IMG/VR virus record: IMGVR_UViG_3300044712_000302
Location: 1 to 53,811 of that record
Direction: 5' to 3' (one strand)
From: a virus
DNA: 53,811 bases
The notes beneath the pieces are model-generated. The model was not told the DNA's origin, made no database searches, and saw only the letters and a list, made by a program, of their open reading frames with translations. Both the position numbers and the translations under genes were made by a program. Shown in pieces: positions 13,611 through 21,136 of this stretch (position 1 is its first letter; each line of letters starts with the position of its first letter).

Positions 13611-14041
13611 AAAAAACGCCCGACCTGAATGCCTGGCGCGACCACGCCAGTGACTACGAGCGCGGCTTCATCGACGGCATGCAAAAGCAGGCGCAGTCCA
13701 GTGTGGACCGGGCGATTAACGCATCGCTGGACCGCACAGCCGACGCCATGGACGAAGTTGCCCACCGGTTTGCCCACCGGTTGGCGCTGGACCTTGAGTG
13801 CGTCCTGGCCAAGTACGACGGCCCTTGGTACGACCAAGCCTGGGAAACGCTCAGCCAGTACCGAAGCGAGATGAACAAACTGCACGAACAGGTGAGCCCG
13901 ACGTTTATGGGCGAGCCGGTCGCGCAGAAGTGGTTTTGTCTCAGCTGCAAAAGCAGCACGCCTGGGCACCATGGAACGCTCAATGATCGAACCACGCCAT
14001 GCCCCGAAGGGTTGCGTGCCAAAAACAAGGAGAACAAATGA
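13607..14041 (+). CDS. Hypothetical protein with C-terminal zinc motif
   Basis: A 144-aa protein, helical in its first 95 residues (RDHASDYERGFIDGMQKQA), with a C-terminal CLSC...PGHHG...C segment likely to bind zinc. The start at 13607 follows TTGGAG and overlaps the previous stop. Similar Cys motifs occur in several neighbours. Confidence 0.75.
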   Translation: MKKTPDLNAWRDHASDYERGFIDGMQKQAQSSVDRAINASLDRTADAMDEVAHRFAHRLALDLECVLAKYDGPWYDQAWETLSQYRSEMNKLHEQVSPTFMGEPVAQKWFCLSCKSSTPGHHGTLNDRTTPCPEGLRAKNKENK

Positions 14042-14172
14042 AACACTGCTCTGAATGCAAACGCGATCGCCTGCCAGAAGGCGGCATTTTCCTGACCGCC
14101 ACGCGATGGCTGTGCGCTGAGTGCTGGCTGAAATTCCTCCAGGGGCGCCGCTCCGTGAAGGAGGCGGCATGA
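14038..14172 (+). CDS. Zinc-ribbon-like microprotein (44 aa)
   Basis: The 44-codon frame MKHCSECKRDRL... holds CSEC and CAEC pairs separated by about 20 residues, a clear zinc-ribbon spacing. ATGA overlaps occur at both ends, with GGAG before the ATG. Confidence 0.72.
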   Translation: MKHCSECKRDRLPEGGIFLTATRWLCAECWLKFLQGRRSVKEAA

Positions 14173-14558
14173 AGCACGAAATCAAAAAGCCAAACGGCGA
14201 GGTTTATGCCGAGGTGTGGGTGGAGGATGGTTTGTTTATACAGAGAATGAAAAGCCATCCAGCCCTTCGAATCACTATGGACAAAAAAATCATCCCGCAA
14301 CTGATTGAGGCTTTGAAATTAATCGAACAGGAGACACCCATGAACTGCTGCGACGAATACGGCAACTGCAATCAGGGCCGCAACTGCCCGGTGCGCAAAG
14401 AACAGGCTAAATGCCCGTGGTGCCACGGCCTTGGTTATGACGCCAGCGGGCAAAAATGCCCATGCCAACCAGATAACACCGGCAAAATGCTGGCGTGGCT
14501 TTTAGGTGGATTTGTTGCGGTCATGCTGCTTTTAATGACGCTCAGGAGCTGCGTGTGA
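14169..14558 (+). CDS. Small protein with Cys motifs and C-terminal membrane segment
   Basis: A 129-aa open frame. Residues 1-57 form a beta-rich KHEIKKPNGEVYAEVWVEDG unit. Residues 58-105 hold Cys pairs (NCCDEYGNCNQGRNC, CPWCHGLGY, CPC), and residues about 108-125 form a membrane span (WLLGGFVAVMLLLMTL). An internal in-frame ATG at 14341 has its own GGAG site and would yield the Cys/membrane part alone. This may therefore be two nested products or a fusion. Function unknown. Confidence 0.7.
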   Translation: MKHEIKKPNGEVYAEVWVEDGLFIQRMKSHPALRITMDKKIIPQLIEALKLIEQETPMNCCDEYGNCNQGRNCPVRKEQAKCPWCHGLGYDASGQKCPCQPDNTGKMLAWLLGGFVAVMLLLMTLRSCV

Positions 14559-14704
14559 TTTACACCCCATACACCGGCCCTGCCAAGCCCATCCCAACAC
14601 AATCGGAGCGCGGTATTTTTATCGTTGAATATGTTGTATTTTTGTCTGGAATTTTGATCGTTGGACTTGATGTTTACGTGTGGAGAGCGAACATCGTCCT
14701 GTAG
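14555..14704 (+). CDS. Small membrane protein (49 aa)
   Basis: The GTG at 14555 overlaps the previous stop as GTGA and has GGAG upstream. The 49-residue product has one membrane segment (GIFIVEYVVFLSGILIVGL) near its C terminus. Function unknown. Confidence 0.68.
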   Translation: MIYTPYTGPAKPIPTQSERGIFIVEYVVFLSGILIVGLDVYVWRANIVL

Positions 14705-14740
14705 TTTTTAAACCGTAACGGAAGCTGAAAGGAGCGACCT

Positions 14741-15049
14741 ATGAAACACACACGGCACACACCTGGGCCATGGATTGCGGTCGGTTTTTGGGTTGAGCAC
14801 CCAAACGATAAACGCCCTGATATTTGCAACTGCGACCCAAGAAGCATGGATCAAGAGGGGCGTTCTGACGCTGAGATTCTTGCCAACGCCCGCCTGATCG
14901 CCGCAGCGCCTGATCTGCTGGAGGCGTTGCAATCCGCAGAACGCGCCATGAGCAACAAGCACTTTGCCGCCGAAGTGCTGGCCCACGACAGCGTAGTGCG
15001 CGAAATGATCCTCGCCGCCATCGCCAAAGCAACCGGAGAGCAACCATGA
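14741..15049 (+). CDS. Conserved phage HTPGPW-family protein
   Basis: A 102-aa protein with the widespread phage signature HTPGPW near the N terminus and NARLIAAAPDLLEAL in the middle. These proteins occur in early regions of very many phages, with no assigned function. It has the extended ribosome site CTGAAAGGAGC (14725-14735), otherwise found before late genes. It overlaps the next gene by ATGA. Confidence 0.85.
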   Translation: MKHTRHTPGPWIAVGFWVEHPNDKRPDICNCDPRSMDQEGRSDAEILANARLIAAAPDLLEALQSAERAMSNKHFAAEVLAHDSVVREMILAAIAKATGEQP

Positions 15050-15264
15050 AAATCCACCGCGTTCAATGGTTCACCAGCGGCAGGGGGCTGGTGGGCATCG
15101 TCGAGGCCACGCAGGACGACGGAGAGCACGGCTACTGGATCGCGCCGTGCGACGGCTTCAATGAGGTGATCGACGCCAACATGGTGGCTGCGCACGGGGC
15201 AAAGTTTCCACCAGCCGCAGGGCGGGCGATTTTTGGACTGCCAGCGGGGAGTGAAGATGAGTGA
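15046..15264 (+). CDS. Hypothetical protein (72 aa)
   Basis: A short protein, MKIHRVQWFTSGRGLVGIVEAT, with several beta strands and an acidic end (GSEDE). It overlaps both neighbours. No domain recognised. Confidence 0.7.
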   Translation: MKIHRVQWFTSGRGLVGIVEATQDDGEHGYWIAPCDGFNEVIDANMVAAHGAKFPPAAGRAIFGLPAGSEDE

Positions 15265-15589
15265 CCGAGAACTACTGGAACTAGCGGCAAAGGCGGCTGG
15301 CGACTTCACCATTCCAAAGTATTACCGCGTTGCGGATGATCTGCCGGTGGTTTTTATGCTGAATGATAAACCTTGGAACCCCCTCAAAGACGACGGCGAC
15401 GCGCTGCGTCTGGCGGTGAAGTTGAGGATGTCTCTTGTGATGTTTTCAATTTATGTCCGGGTGGACACCGTGGATTACGAGGCCATTTACGAGGAATACG
15501 GCGACGACCCCCACACCGCCACCCGCCGCGCCATCGTGCGTGCGGCAGCCGAGATCGGAAAACAAATGGAGAAAAACAATGGCAACTGA
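15257..15589 (+). CDS. Conserved phage protein, NinX/DUF2591-like
   Basis: A 110-aa protein. The block RELLELAAKAAG near the start, WNPLKDDGDALRLAVKL in the middle and DPHTATRRAIVRAAAEIG at the end are typical of a common phage family related to NinX-like proteins. No activity is known to me. The start at 15257 lies eight bases inside the previous gene; the end overlaps the exonuclease start by 11 bases. Confidence 0.72.
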   Translation: MSDRELLELAAKAAGDFTIPKYYRVADDLPVVFMLNDKPWNPLKDDGDALRLAVKLRMSLVMFSIYVRVDTVDYEAIYEEYGDDPHTATRRAIVRAAAEIGKQMEKNNGN

Positions 15590-16535
15590 AATCATCGTCC
15601 CCAGCAATCAAGAACACTGGCTTGCCATGCGCAAGCAAGACGTCACCAGCACCGAGTCTGCGGCGCTGTTCTCAATGTCTCCATACGTCACGCATTTTGA
15701 CCTCTGGCACCGCAAGCGCACAGGCATCGTGCCCGAGTTCAAGACCAACGACCGCATGGCATGGGGCAACCGACTGGAGGCCGCGATCGCGCACGGCATC
15801 GCCGAGGAGCAGGGTTGGGAAATCCGGCCCATGAAGGAGTACTTCCGCGACCCCGACCTGCGCATGGGCAGCTCGTTTGACTTCGTGATCACCAACCTGC
15901 CGGGAGGCCCGGTGCACCTGGAGATCAAGAACGTCGACTACCTGGCCTTCCGCGACGGCTGGCTTGAGCACGAGGACGGCAGCATCGAGGCCCCGGAGCA
16001 CATCGAGATGCAGGTCCAGCACCAGATGGCCGTCTCAGGCTTTGAGCGAGCGTTCATTGGCGCGTTCATCGGCGGCAACAGAGGCGTGGTGATCGAGCGC
16101 CTGCGCGATGAGGACGTCATCAAGGCGATCAAAGCCAAGGTGGCGGCCTTCTGGAAAACGGTCGACGAAGGCCAAGAACCAGACCCAGTGATGCCAGGCG
16201 ACGCCGAGGTGATCATCCGGCTCAACCAGTACGCCAAGCCTGGCAAGGTGCTCAGCGCAGACGGCGACGAAACGCTGGCCGAGCTGCTCGAGCAGTACAA
16301 GTCGGCAGCCGCCACCGAGAAAAACGCCAAGGAGGACAAGGACGTTGCCAAGGCCAAAATCTTTAAGCACATCGGCGACGCCGAGAAGGTCCTGACCAGC
16401 GCCTGGAGCGTGAGCTGCGCGATGCAGGCAGACACCCCTCCGACCCTGATCACCGCCGACATGGTGGGCAAGTCCTACGGTGGCCGCGCAGGGTTCAGAA
16501 ATCTTCGTTTATTCCCACGCAAGCCCACGAAATGA
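15579..16535 (+). CDS. YqaJ/lambda-exonuclease-family recombinase nuclease
   Basis: A 318-aa exonuclease expected to resect double-stranded ends to give single strands for RecT annealing. Family features are WLAMRKQDVTSTESAAL near the N terminus, MAWGNRLEAAI, GSSFDFVI (catalytic Asp), GPVHLEIKNVDY (E-x-K core) and IEMQVQHQMAV. A helical C-terminal region follows (residues 210-300). The ATG at 15579 lies inside the end of the upstream gene. A RecT gene 78 bp downstream completes the usual Red-type pair. Confidence 0.92.
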   Translation: MATEIIVPSNQEHWLAMRKQDVTSTESAALFSMSPYVTHFDLWHRKRTGIVPEFKTNDRMAWGNRLEAAIAHGIAEEQGWEIRPMKEYFRDPDLRMGSSFDFVITNLPGGPVHLEIKNVDYLAFRDGWLEHEDGSIEAPEHIEMQVQHQMAVSGFERAFIGAFIGGNRGVVIERLRDEDVIKAIKAKVAAFWKTVDEGQEPDPVMPGDAEVIIRLNQYAKPGKVLSADGDETLAELLEQYKSAAATEKNAKEDKDVAKAKIFKHIGDAEKVLTSAWSVSCAMQADTPPTLITADMVGKSYGGRAGFRNLRLFPRKPTK

Positions 16536-16577
16536 TGGTACACTGATTGGAAATTCCAAACAGGAATCCACCCCGCA

Positions 16578-16599
16578 GCCGGTCGGCCACCGGCGTTTT
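16578..16599 (+). terminator. Weak terminator or attenuator hairpin before recT
   Basis: A GCCGGT (16578-16583) and ACCGGC (16589-16594) stem with a 5-base loop, followed by GTTTT. It sits in the 78-bp gap between exonuclease and recT, about 15 bp upstream of the recT start, so it may tune the ratio of the two products. Confidence 0.45.
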
Positions 16600-16613
16600 C
16601 AGGAGCAACTCAA

Positions 16614-17465
16614 ATGAGCCAAGTCGCTGTTATCAATGAAGTCCGAAGCGCCATCGAGCGCATGTCCCCTCAGTTCAAAGCCGCCCTGCCAGCCCACGTC
16701 AGCGTCGACCGTTTTGTGCGCGTCACGCTGACCGCTGTGCAGACCAACCCCAACTTGCTCGAAGCTGACCGCCGCACGCTGTTTGCCGCAGCCACCAAGG
16801 CCGCGCAAATGGGCCTGCTGCCAGACGGCCGCGAGGGCGCGATCGTCACGTTCAAAAACCAGGCGCAGTGGATGCCGATGGTCGCGGGCATCATGAAGCT
16901 GGTGCGCAACAGCGGCGAGATCAGCACCTGGTCGGTCCAGGCGGTCTACGAAAACGACACCTTCGATTTCTGCCTGGGCGACGAAGAGCACATCACGCAC
17001 AAGCCCAACCTGGCCAACCGTGGCAAGCTGATTGCGGTTTACTCGATCGTGACCATGAAGGACGGCGAGAAGTCCCGCGAGGTGATGAGCGTCGAGGATG
17101 TGCTGGCAATCAAGGCCCGCAGCCGCTCCGGCAGCTCTGGCCCTTGGGTGTCCGACTTCGCCGAAATGGCCAAGAAGACCGTCATCCGCCGCCACAGCAA
17201 GCGCCTGCCTTTGAGCACCGACATTGACGGCGTGCTCAAAGAGGACGACGAGCTGTTCATGCCCGAGCCCGCACAGGCCGCGCCAGAGGCCGCACAAGCC
17301 GAGGAAAAGCCGTCCGCAGCGCGACGCCCCAGTCGCCTGAATAAAGTCGCTGAGCAGGCGCCAGAGGCCGCGCAGCCCGACTCCGACGGCGTAATCGACG
17401 TGCCGCACACCGACGTCCAGAACGCCACCTACGCGGGCGAAAACGAAGCCGACAGCCCGATCTGA
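16614..17465 (+). CDS. recT: RecT-family single-strand annealing protein
   Basis: A 283-aa RecT protein. The core (residues about 25-200) shows VSVDRFVRVTLTAVQTNPNL, FAAATKAAQMGLLPDGREGAI, MVAGIMKLVRNSGE, and SDFAEMAKKTVIRRHSKRLP, all characteristic. A Pro/Ala-rich acidic tail follows. It should anneal complementary strands produced by the YqaJ exonuclease, for recombination or replication-dependent repair. It has an AGGAG ribosome site before 16614. Confidence 0.94.
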   Translation: MSQVAVINEVRSAIERMSPQFKAALPAHVSVDRFVRVTLTAVQTNPNLLEADRRTLFAAATKAAQMGLLPDGREGAIVTFKNQAQWMPMVAGIMKLVRNSGEISTWSVQAVYENDTFDFCLGDEEHITHKPNLANRGKLIAVYSIVTMKDGEKSREVMSVEDVLAIKARSRSGSSGPWVSDFAEMAKKTVIRRHSKRLPLSTDIDGVLKEDDELFMPEPAQAAPEAAQAEEKPSAARRPSRLNKVAEQAPEAAQPDSDGVIDVPHTDVQNATYAGENEADSPI

Positions 17466-17559
17466 TTTTTGGGCCGAAAGCCAAACCCCGGGACGGGCGG
17501 AGTTCTTGCCGCTGACGGGGTGGCAAGTAGGCCCACCATTTAACCCACAGGAGAACCCC

Positions 17560-17766
17560 ATGGAATACCGCATTTACGTGATTCGCGAGCAAGGCAAGGA
17601 CGACATTCGTCTGGTCCGCGCAGGCAGCCTGGCCCAGGTGCTGCGCCACCTGGTCAAGGACCGCTTTGAAATTGATCGCGCAAGCACCGCAGATGTTGCA
17701 GACTACGTGACGGCCGGTATTCCGGTCGAGCGCGTGGCCAACAACGACAACGCCGACGCCGTTTAA
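17560..17766 (+). CDS. Hypothetical protein in recombination block
   Basis: A 68-aa protein beginning MEYRIYVIREQGKDDIRLVRA. Its alternating strand-helix pattern and AGSLAQVLRHLVKDRF segment look like a compact alpha/beta fold. Strong AGGAG site. It lies between recT and the 17785 gene. Function unknown. Confidence 0.75.
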   Translation: MEYRIYVIREQGKDDIRLVRAGSLAQVLRHLVKDRFEIDRASTADVADYVTAGIPVERVANNDNADAV

Positions 17767-17784
17767 CCCAACCAGGAGCATTTC

Positions 17785-18141
17785 ATGAGCGACAACAAAC
17801 CATCCCCCATCAGCGTCGCAGCCGCGACCGACGTTTCCGAGTTCTTCACCGACCTGGACGGCGGCATCTTTGAGCGCAAGCTCTCGATTGCCCTGTCCCA
17901 AGTGGCCGCTGCCTGCACCGACCACGACAAGGTCGGCGAGGTCAACATCAAGCTGTCGTTTTCGCAGATTCCTGGTACCGGCCAGGTGCGCTGCGAGCAC
18001 ACGCTGAAATTCGTCAAACCCACCCTGGACGGCAAGTCTGGCGAGGAAGAAAAACGCGCCACCGTCCTGCACGTTGGCAAATACGGCGCTCTCTCGCTTG
18101 CTCAGCCCTCGCTGATGGGCAAGCAGGGCGAGCTGGTCTAA
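17785..18141 (+). CDS. Conserved protein next to DUF2303 gene
   Basis: A 118-aa protein of alternating strands (FERKLSIALSQVAAACTD, EVNIKLSFSQIPGTGQV, RCEHTLKFVKP). It is regularly seen beside DUF2303 genes in phages, from memory. AGGAG precedes its ATG. It may act in the recombination or replication block, but no activity is known. Confidence 0.75.
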   Translation: MSDNKPSPISVAAATDVSEFFTDLDGGIFERKLSIALSQVAAACTDHDKVGEVNIKLSFSQIPGTGQVRCEHTLKFVKPTLDGKSGEEEKRATVLHVGKYGALSLAQPSLMGKQGELV

Positions 18142-18150
18142 GGAGCTGAC

Positions 18151-18960
18151 ATGATCGACAAAGACGCCATCGAAGCCCTGCAACTGTCAGAAGCCATCAC
18201 CGCCGCCAACAACAATGTCGGCGCATCTTTTGTGACCGCGCTGCCCGATGGCTTCCGGCTGCATGACCTGGAGAAACACCAGACCAATCGCCGCCGCGCC
18301 ATCGGCGTGATGAAGACCAACGCGCTGCCAGATTTCGCCACCTATGTGGAAGCGCACGCCGAAATTGGCGCTACGGTGTTTGTCAACGCACAAGCCATGT
18401 CGGCCACAGCGGTCTTGAATCTTGGCGTTCCAGAAGAGCCAGGTCAGGCCGACAACCTGGCCGTGCTTGAGGCTCGCCGCACAGCCGCGTTTTCAGCCCT
18501 GCAGCACATCGCCAACGGCCAGCCACGCAGCCAGCAAGAGATCGCCGAGTTCATGGAGGACTGGCCCAGCATGGTGTCCTGCTTCAACGACGAGGGCACC
18601 ATCTCGCCCGCCAAGGCCATCGCCGCTGTTCGCAAGGTCACCATCGAGGCGATGCGCAAGATGGAGAGCCAGGAAAAGCAGCTCTCAGCGAGCCGCAGCG
18701 CCTTCGAAAGCGTCCAGGCCACCAGCACCGAGCCGCTGCCCACCTTGGTTTATTTCGAGACCGTTCCTTATCACGGCCTGGCATCGCGCTTGTTTGTGCT
18801 GCGCCTTGGCGTGCGCACAAGCGGCGACAAACCCACCATCACTTTGCGTGTCCAGAATCTGGAGCAGCACGAAGAGGAAATGGCAAACGAGCTGGCCGAG
18901 CTGGTCAGCGCAACTGTGAAAACCACCGCTGTGCTTTTGGGCACATACCAACCTAAGTGA
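18151..18960 (+). CDS. DUF2303 (YfdQ-like) protein
   Basis: A 269-aa protein. LPDGFRLHDLEKHQTNRRRAI near residue 35 and DFATYVEAHA plus FMEDWPSM further on are hallmarks of the DUF2303/YfdQ family, found in phages and prophages near recombination genes. The biochemical role is unknown. It starts 9 bp after the previous stop, with AAGGAG. Confidence 0.88.
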   Translation: MIDKDAIEALQLSEAITAANNNVGASFVTALPDGFRLHDLEKHQTNRRRAIGVMKTNALPDFATYVEAHAEIGATVFVNAQAMSATAVLNLGVPEEPGQADNLAVLEARRTAAFSALQHIANGQPRSQQEIAEFMEDWPSMVSCFNDEGTISPAKAIAAVRKVTIEAMRKMESQEKQLSASRSAFESVQATSTEPLPTLVYFETVPYHGLASRLFVLRLGVRTSGDKPTITLRVQNLEQHEEEMANELAELVSATVKTTAVLLGTYQPK

Positions 18961-18967
18961 GAAACCC

Positions 18968-19183
18968 ATGACAAACCAACCCATGAACGACCAAACCATC
19001 ACCCTCAAGCTGTCCGTCAGCGAGTTCAACTTCCTGCACGCCATTCTTGGCGACCTGCCCACCAAGACCAACGCCTGGGTGCTCTTGAACAACCTGGAGA
19101 GCCAGGCCAAAGCGCAAGCTGAGGCGCAAAACATCCCTGTGGTGAACCCCGCCGCAGAGACTGCCCCAGCAGCCGCTGAATAA
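18968..19183 (+). CDS. Hypothetical protein (71 aa)
   Basis: A short protein, MTNQPMNDQTITLKLSVSEF, with one helix (NFLHAILGDLPTKTNAWVLL) and an Ala/Pro-rich end. It lies directly after the DUF2303 gene. No function can be inferred. Confidence 0.7.
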   Translation: MTNQPMNDQTITLKLSVSEFNFLHAILGDLPTKTNAWVLLNNLESQAKAQAEAQNIPVVNPAAETAPAAAE

Positions 19184-19192
19184 CGCAAACAA

Positions 19193-19212
19193 GGGCCGCC
19201 TTCGGGCGGTCC
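19193..19212 (+). other. UUCG-loop hairpin before excisionase-like gene
   Basis: GGGCCGCC (19193-19200) pairs with GGCGGTCC (19205-19212), with one G-T wobble, around a TTCG loop. C(UUCG)G loops are unusually stable in RNA. No T run follows, so it is an imperfect terminator or a 5'-end stabiliser placed just before the ribosome site of 19228..19437. Confidence 0.6.
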
Positions 19213-19227
19213 GCAAGGAGTACCCGC

Positions 19228-19437
19228 ATGGAGAAGTTTGAAAACCAGATGCTGACGCCGCAGGAGGTCTCCCAGTTGATCAAGATTTCGGTTGGCACGC
19301 TGGAAAACTGGCGCCTGGCAGGCAAAGGCCCCAAATTCATCAAGCTCGGTGGCGGCCCCAAGGGGCACATCCGCTACCGGCTGCAAGACGTCGAGGATTG
19401 GATGTTTGAGGACGCAAAAACAGGAGAACAGAAATGA
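19228..19437 (+). CDS. MerR/excisionase-like helix-turn-helix protein
   Basis: A 69-aa protein matching the HTH_17 type: MLTPQEVSQLIKISVGTLENWRLAGKGP, then a basic strand and IRYRLQDVEDWM. These proteins act as excisionases or small regulators. No integrase is present, so a regulatory role is likelier. It has AAGGAG upstream and overlaps the next gene by ATGA. Confidence 0.83.
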   Translation: MEKFENQMLTPQEVSQLIKISVGTLENWRLAGKGPKFIKLGGGPKGHIRYRLQDVEDWMFEDAKTGEQK

Positions 19438-19745
19438 GTATTCCACCCACATTCCAAAAAGCTGGCGATCATTTTGACCCTTACGCCAGTGAGGCTGACA
19501 CCGCAGAGCTGTTGCGCATCGGCAAGATGCCAGAGGCCTTGCGCCTGGCTGACATGCTGGAGATGGAAATGCAGCACCCAGGGCACGGCAGAGCCGCCGA
19601 TTGCCTGCGCAAGATGTATATGTTGTTTCAACACTGCGAAAACGAGATGCGTTACGCAGGGTGGGACAAGCGTGAAGCTGACAACTACGTGAGAAACGAT
19701 GTGTACGAAGAGGTCAAGAAATGCCTGGGAAACAGAAATGACTGA
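19434..19745 (+). CDS. Hypothetical helical protein
   Basis: A 103-aa, mostly helical and acidic protein (ADTAELLRIGKMPEALRLADML, KREADNYVRNDVYEEVKKCL). It overlaps the upstream gene by ATGA and the next by eight bases. Function unknown. Confidence 0.72.
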   Translation: MSIPPTFQKAGDHFDPYASEADTAELLRIGKMPEALRLADMLEMEMQHPGHGRAADCLRKMYMLFQHCENEMRYAGWDKREADNYVRNDVYEEVKKCLGNRND

Positions 19746-19857
19746 GGCCCAAATCGCCACATTGACCAGCAGCGTTTTCCTTGCTGCGTATCTTGGCAAG
19801 CACTGGCTTTCCGCTGTGTTTTGCGTGGCTTACGCAGTGGCATCGTTCCTGAAATGA
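19738..19857 (+). CDS. Membrane microprotein (39 aa)
   Basis: The 39-codon frame MTEAQIATLTSSVFLAAYLG... consists largely of one membrane segment (residues about 13-37). It overlaps both neighbours, the downstream one as ATGA. Function unknown. Confidence 0.6.
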   Translation: MTEAQIATLTSSVFLAAYLGKHWLSAVFCVAYAVASFLK

Positions 19858-20093
19858 ACCAGTCCCGCACCGCCTCGCTGATTGAGTCCGTGTTCAACGT
19901 GGTCATCGGCTACGGCGTGGCGCTGGCCAGCCAGCTGGCGATCTTTCCGATGTTTGGCATTCACCTGCCACTGTCCGACAACCTAGCGATCGGCGCTTGG
20001 TTTACCGTCATCAGCCTGGTGCGCAGCTATGCGATCAGGCGCTGGTTCAACGCGCGGCTGCACCGAGCCGCCAACAAACTCGCAGGTTTATGA
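19854..20093 (+). CDS. Small two-span membrane protein (DUF7220-like)
   Basis: A 79-aa protein with two hydrophobic segments (VVIGYGVALASQLAIFPMFG and AIGAWFTVISLVRSY) and a basic end (RRWFNARLHR). This matches a widespread family of small phage membrane proteins, DUF7220 if memory serves. Their role is unknown. ATGA overlap at the start. Confidence 0.78.
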   Translation: MNQSRTASLIESVFNVVIGYGVALASQLAIFPMFGIHLPLSDNLAIGAWFTVISLVRSYAIRRWFNARLHRAANKLAGL

Positions 20094-20611
20094 AACGCAA
20101 AAAACACAGCCGAACGGTCTACGTGTACCGCTACAGCCTCATTGATGTGATGCTGGCCAGCCCCACGGAGCCACTACCAGAGTCGCATCGTGTGCACCAG
20201 CTCACTCGAATGCACCAGGGGCTTGAAGCGATGGAGAAGGCCCCACAGCCGACTACCGACGACTGGCGAGTTGTGAGCGATGCGGTGAACATCATGGAAA
20301 CGCTGGTCACATCCGGGCCGTGGCCAGACTGCAGTGGCGAGCCGGTTGAAATTACCGACTCCAGCGGCTTGCTGCAGGATGCCGTCACCGCCATGGCCCT
20401 GGCCGGCAAGCGCCACAAGGCGGGCGGCAACATCCGGCTCGACGGCGCAGGCATCCAGGCCGTGCGCGGCGTCCTGGCCGATTACAGCGACATGCTCGAA
20501 GCGCTGCCAGCGCGCACAATGATCAAGGCGCACCGGGAAACCGAGCGGCGCTTGCATGAAATCTTGAGCGGGAAGAAACGCCCGCACGACGTTGAAATCT
20601 GTGATCTCTGA
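20090..20611 (+). CDS. Hypothetical helical protein
   Basis: A 173-aa protein with a basic N terminus (MKRKKHSRTVYVYRY), then long helices (RVHQLTRMHQGLEAMEKA, LQDAVTAMALAGKR, ETERRLHEILSGKKR). It overlaps the upstream stop. Similar proteins occur in early regions of related phages. Function unknown. Confidence 0.72.
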   Translation: MKRKKHSRTVYVYRYSLIDVMLASPTEPLPESHRVHQLTRMHQGLEAMEKAPQPTTDDWRVVSDAVNIMETLVTSGPWPDCSGEPVEITDSSGLLQDAVTAMALAGKRHKAGGNIRLDGAGIQAVRGVLADYSDMLEALPARTMIKAHRETERRLHEILSGKKRPHDVEICDL

Positions 20612-20623
20612 GGAGCTCTGAAG

Positions 20624-20896
20624 ATGACCCCCGAAGAAATGAAACTCGACATGCTTGTCGCTGAGCTGGACTACGAGAACCGGCTGCTGCGGGCGCGCAA
20701 TGAGCGGCTGACGAATGAAAACGAAGCGCTGGAAAAGCAGGTCAAGGAGCTGCAGGACAAGCTGACACCTCCTCCGAAGTTCAGAATTGATCCGGACGAC
20801 CCATGCCCAGGATGCCGCAAGGGCGGCGTTTGCCGCACACCAAAATGCGGTCGGCTCGCTTTGCCAGAAAACCACCCATACCGTGTCGGCAACTGA
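20624..20896 (+). CDS. Coiled-coil protein with C-terminal Cys cluster
   Basis: A 90-aa protein. Residues 5-48 form a Leu-zipper-like coiled coil (ENRLLRARNERLTNENEALE). Residues 58-77 hold CPGCRKGGVCRTPKC, a four-Cys zinc site. It resembles a dimeric zinc-binding accessory factor. AGGAG lies upstream. Confidence 0.72.
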   Translation: MTPEEMKLDMLVAELDYENRLLRARNERLTNENEALEKQVKELQDKLTPPPKFRIDPDDPCPGCRKGGVCRTPKCGRLALPENHPYRVGN

Positions 20897-21092
20897 AACC
20901 CCTTGGCCGTACATCCACGCCCTGCTTGGCCCGGGGTTGCACTGGTCAAAGTCGCCTGCCAGCGTCCAGGCGGCGATCGACCGGGCCGAGCGTGAAGGCC
21001 AGCGCGCGGCGGCCGATCACCTGCGCATCATCCTTGACCAGATTCGGGTTGTCGGGTTTGTGCTCCAGGAAGAAAAAACTCCGCCGGGTTAG
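20883..21092 (+). CDS. Hypothetical protein, last gene of rightward arm
   Basis: A 69-aa frame with an inferred GTG start at 20883, overlapping the previous gene by 14 bases. There is no ATG; a TTG at 20787 would lie deep inside the previous gene. Sequence such as WPYIHALLGPGLHWSKSP and ADHLRIILDQIRVVGFVL looks genuine. Its 3' end overlaps the leftward terminator. Confidence 0.55.
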   Translation: MSATETPWPYIHALLGPGLHWSKSPASVQAAIDRAEREGQRAAADHLRIILDQIRVVGFVLQEEKTPPG

Positions 21093-21100
21093 GGCGGGGT
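21073..21100 (-). terminator. Intrinsic terminator of the leftward late operon
   Basis: ACTCCGCC (21078-21085) pairs with GGCGGGGT (21093-21100): eight pairs including one wobble, with a 7-base loop. On the minus strand the stem is followed by a run of six T (21078-21073). It ends the late transcript 37-60 bp after the stop of 21137..23152 and overlaps the end of the convergent arm. Confidence 0.8.
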
Positions 21101-21136
21101 AAGTCCTGATTTCTCAGGCGAGGGAGACAACTGCAA

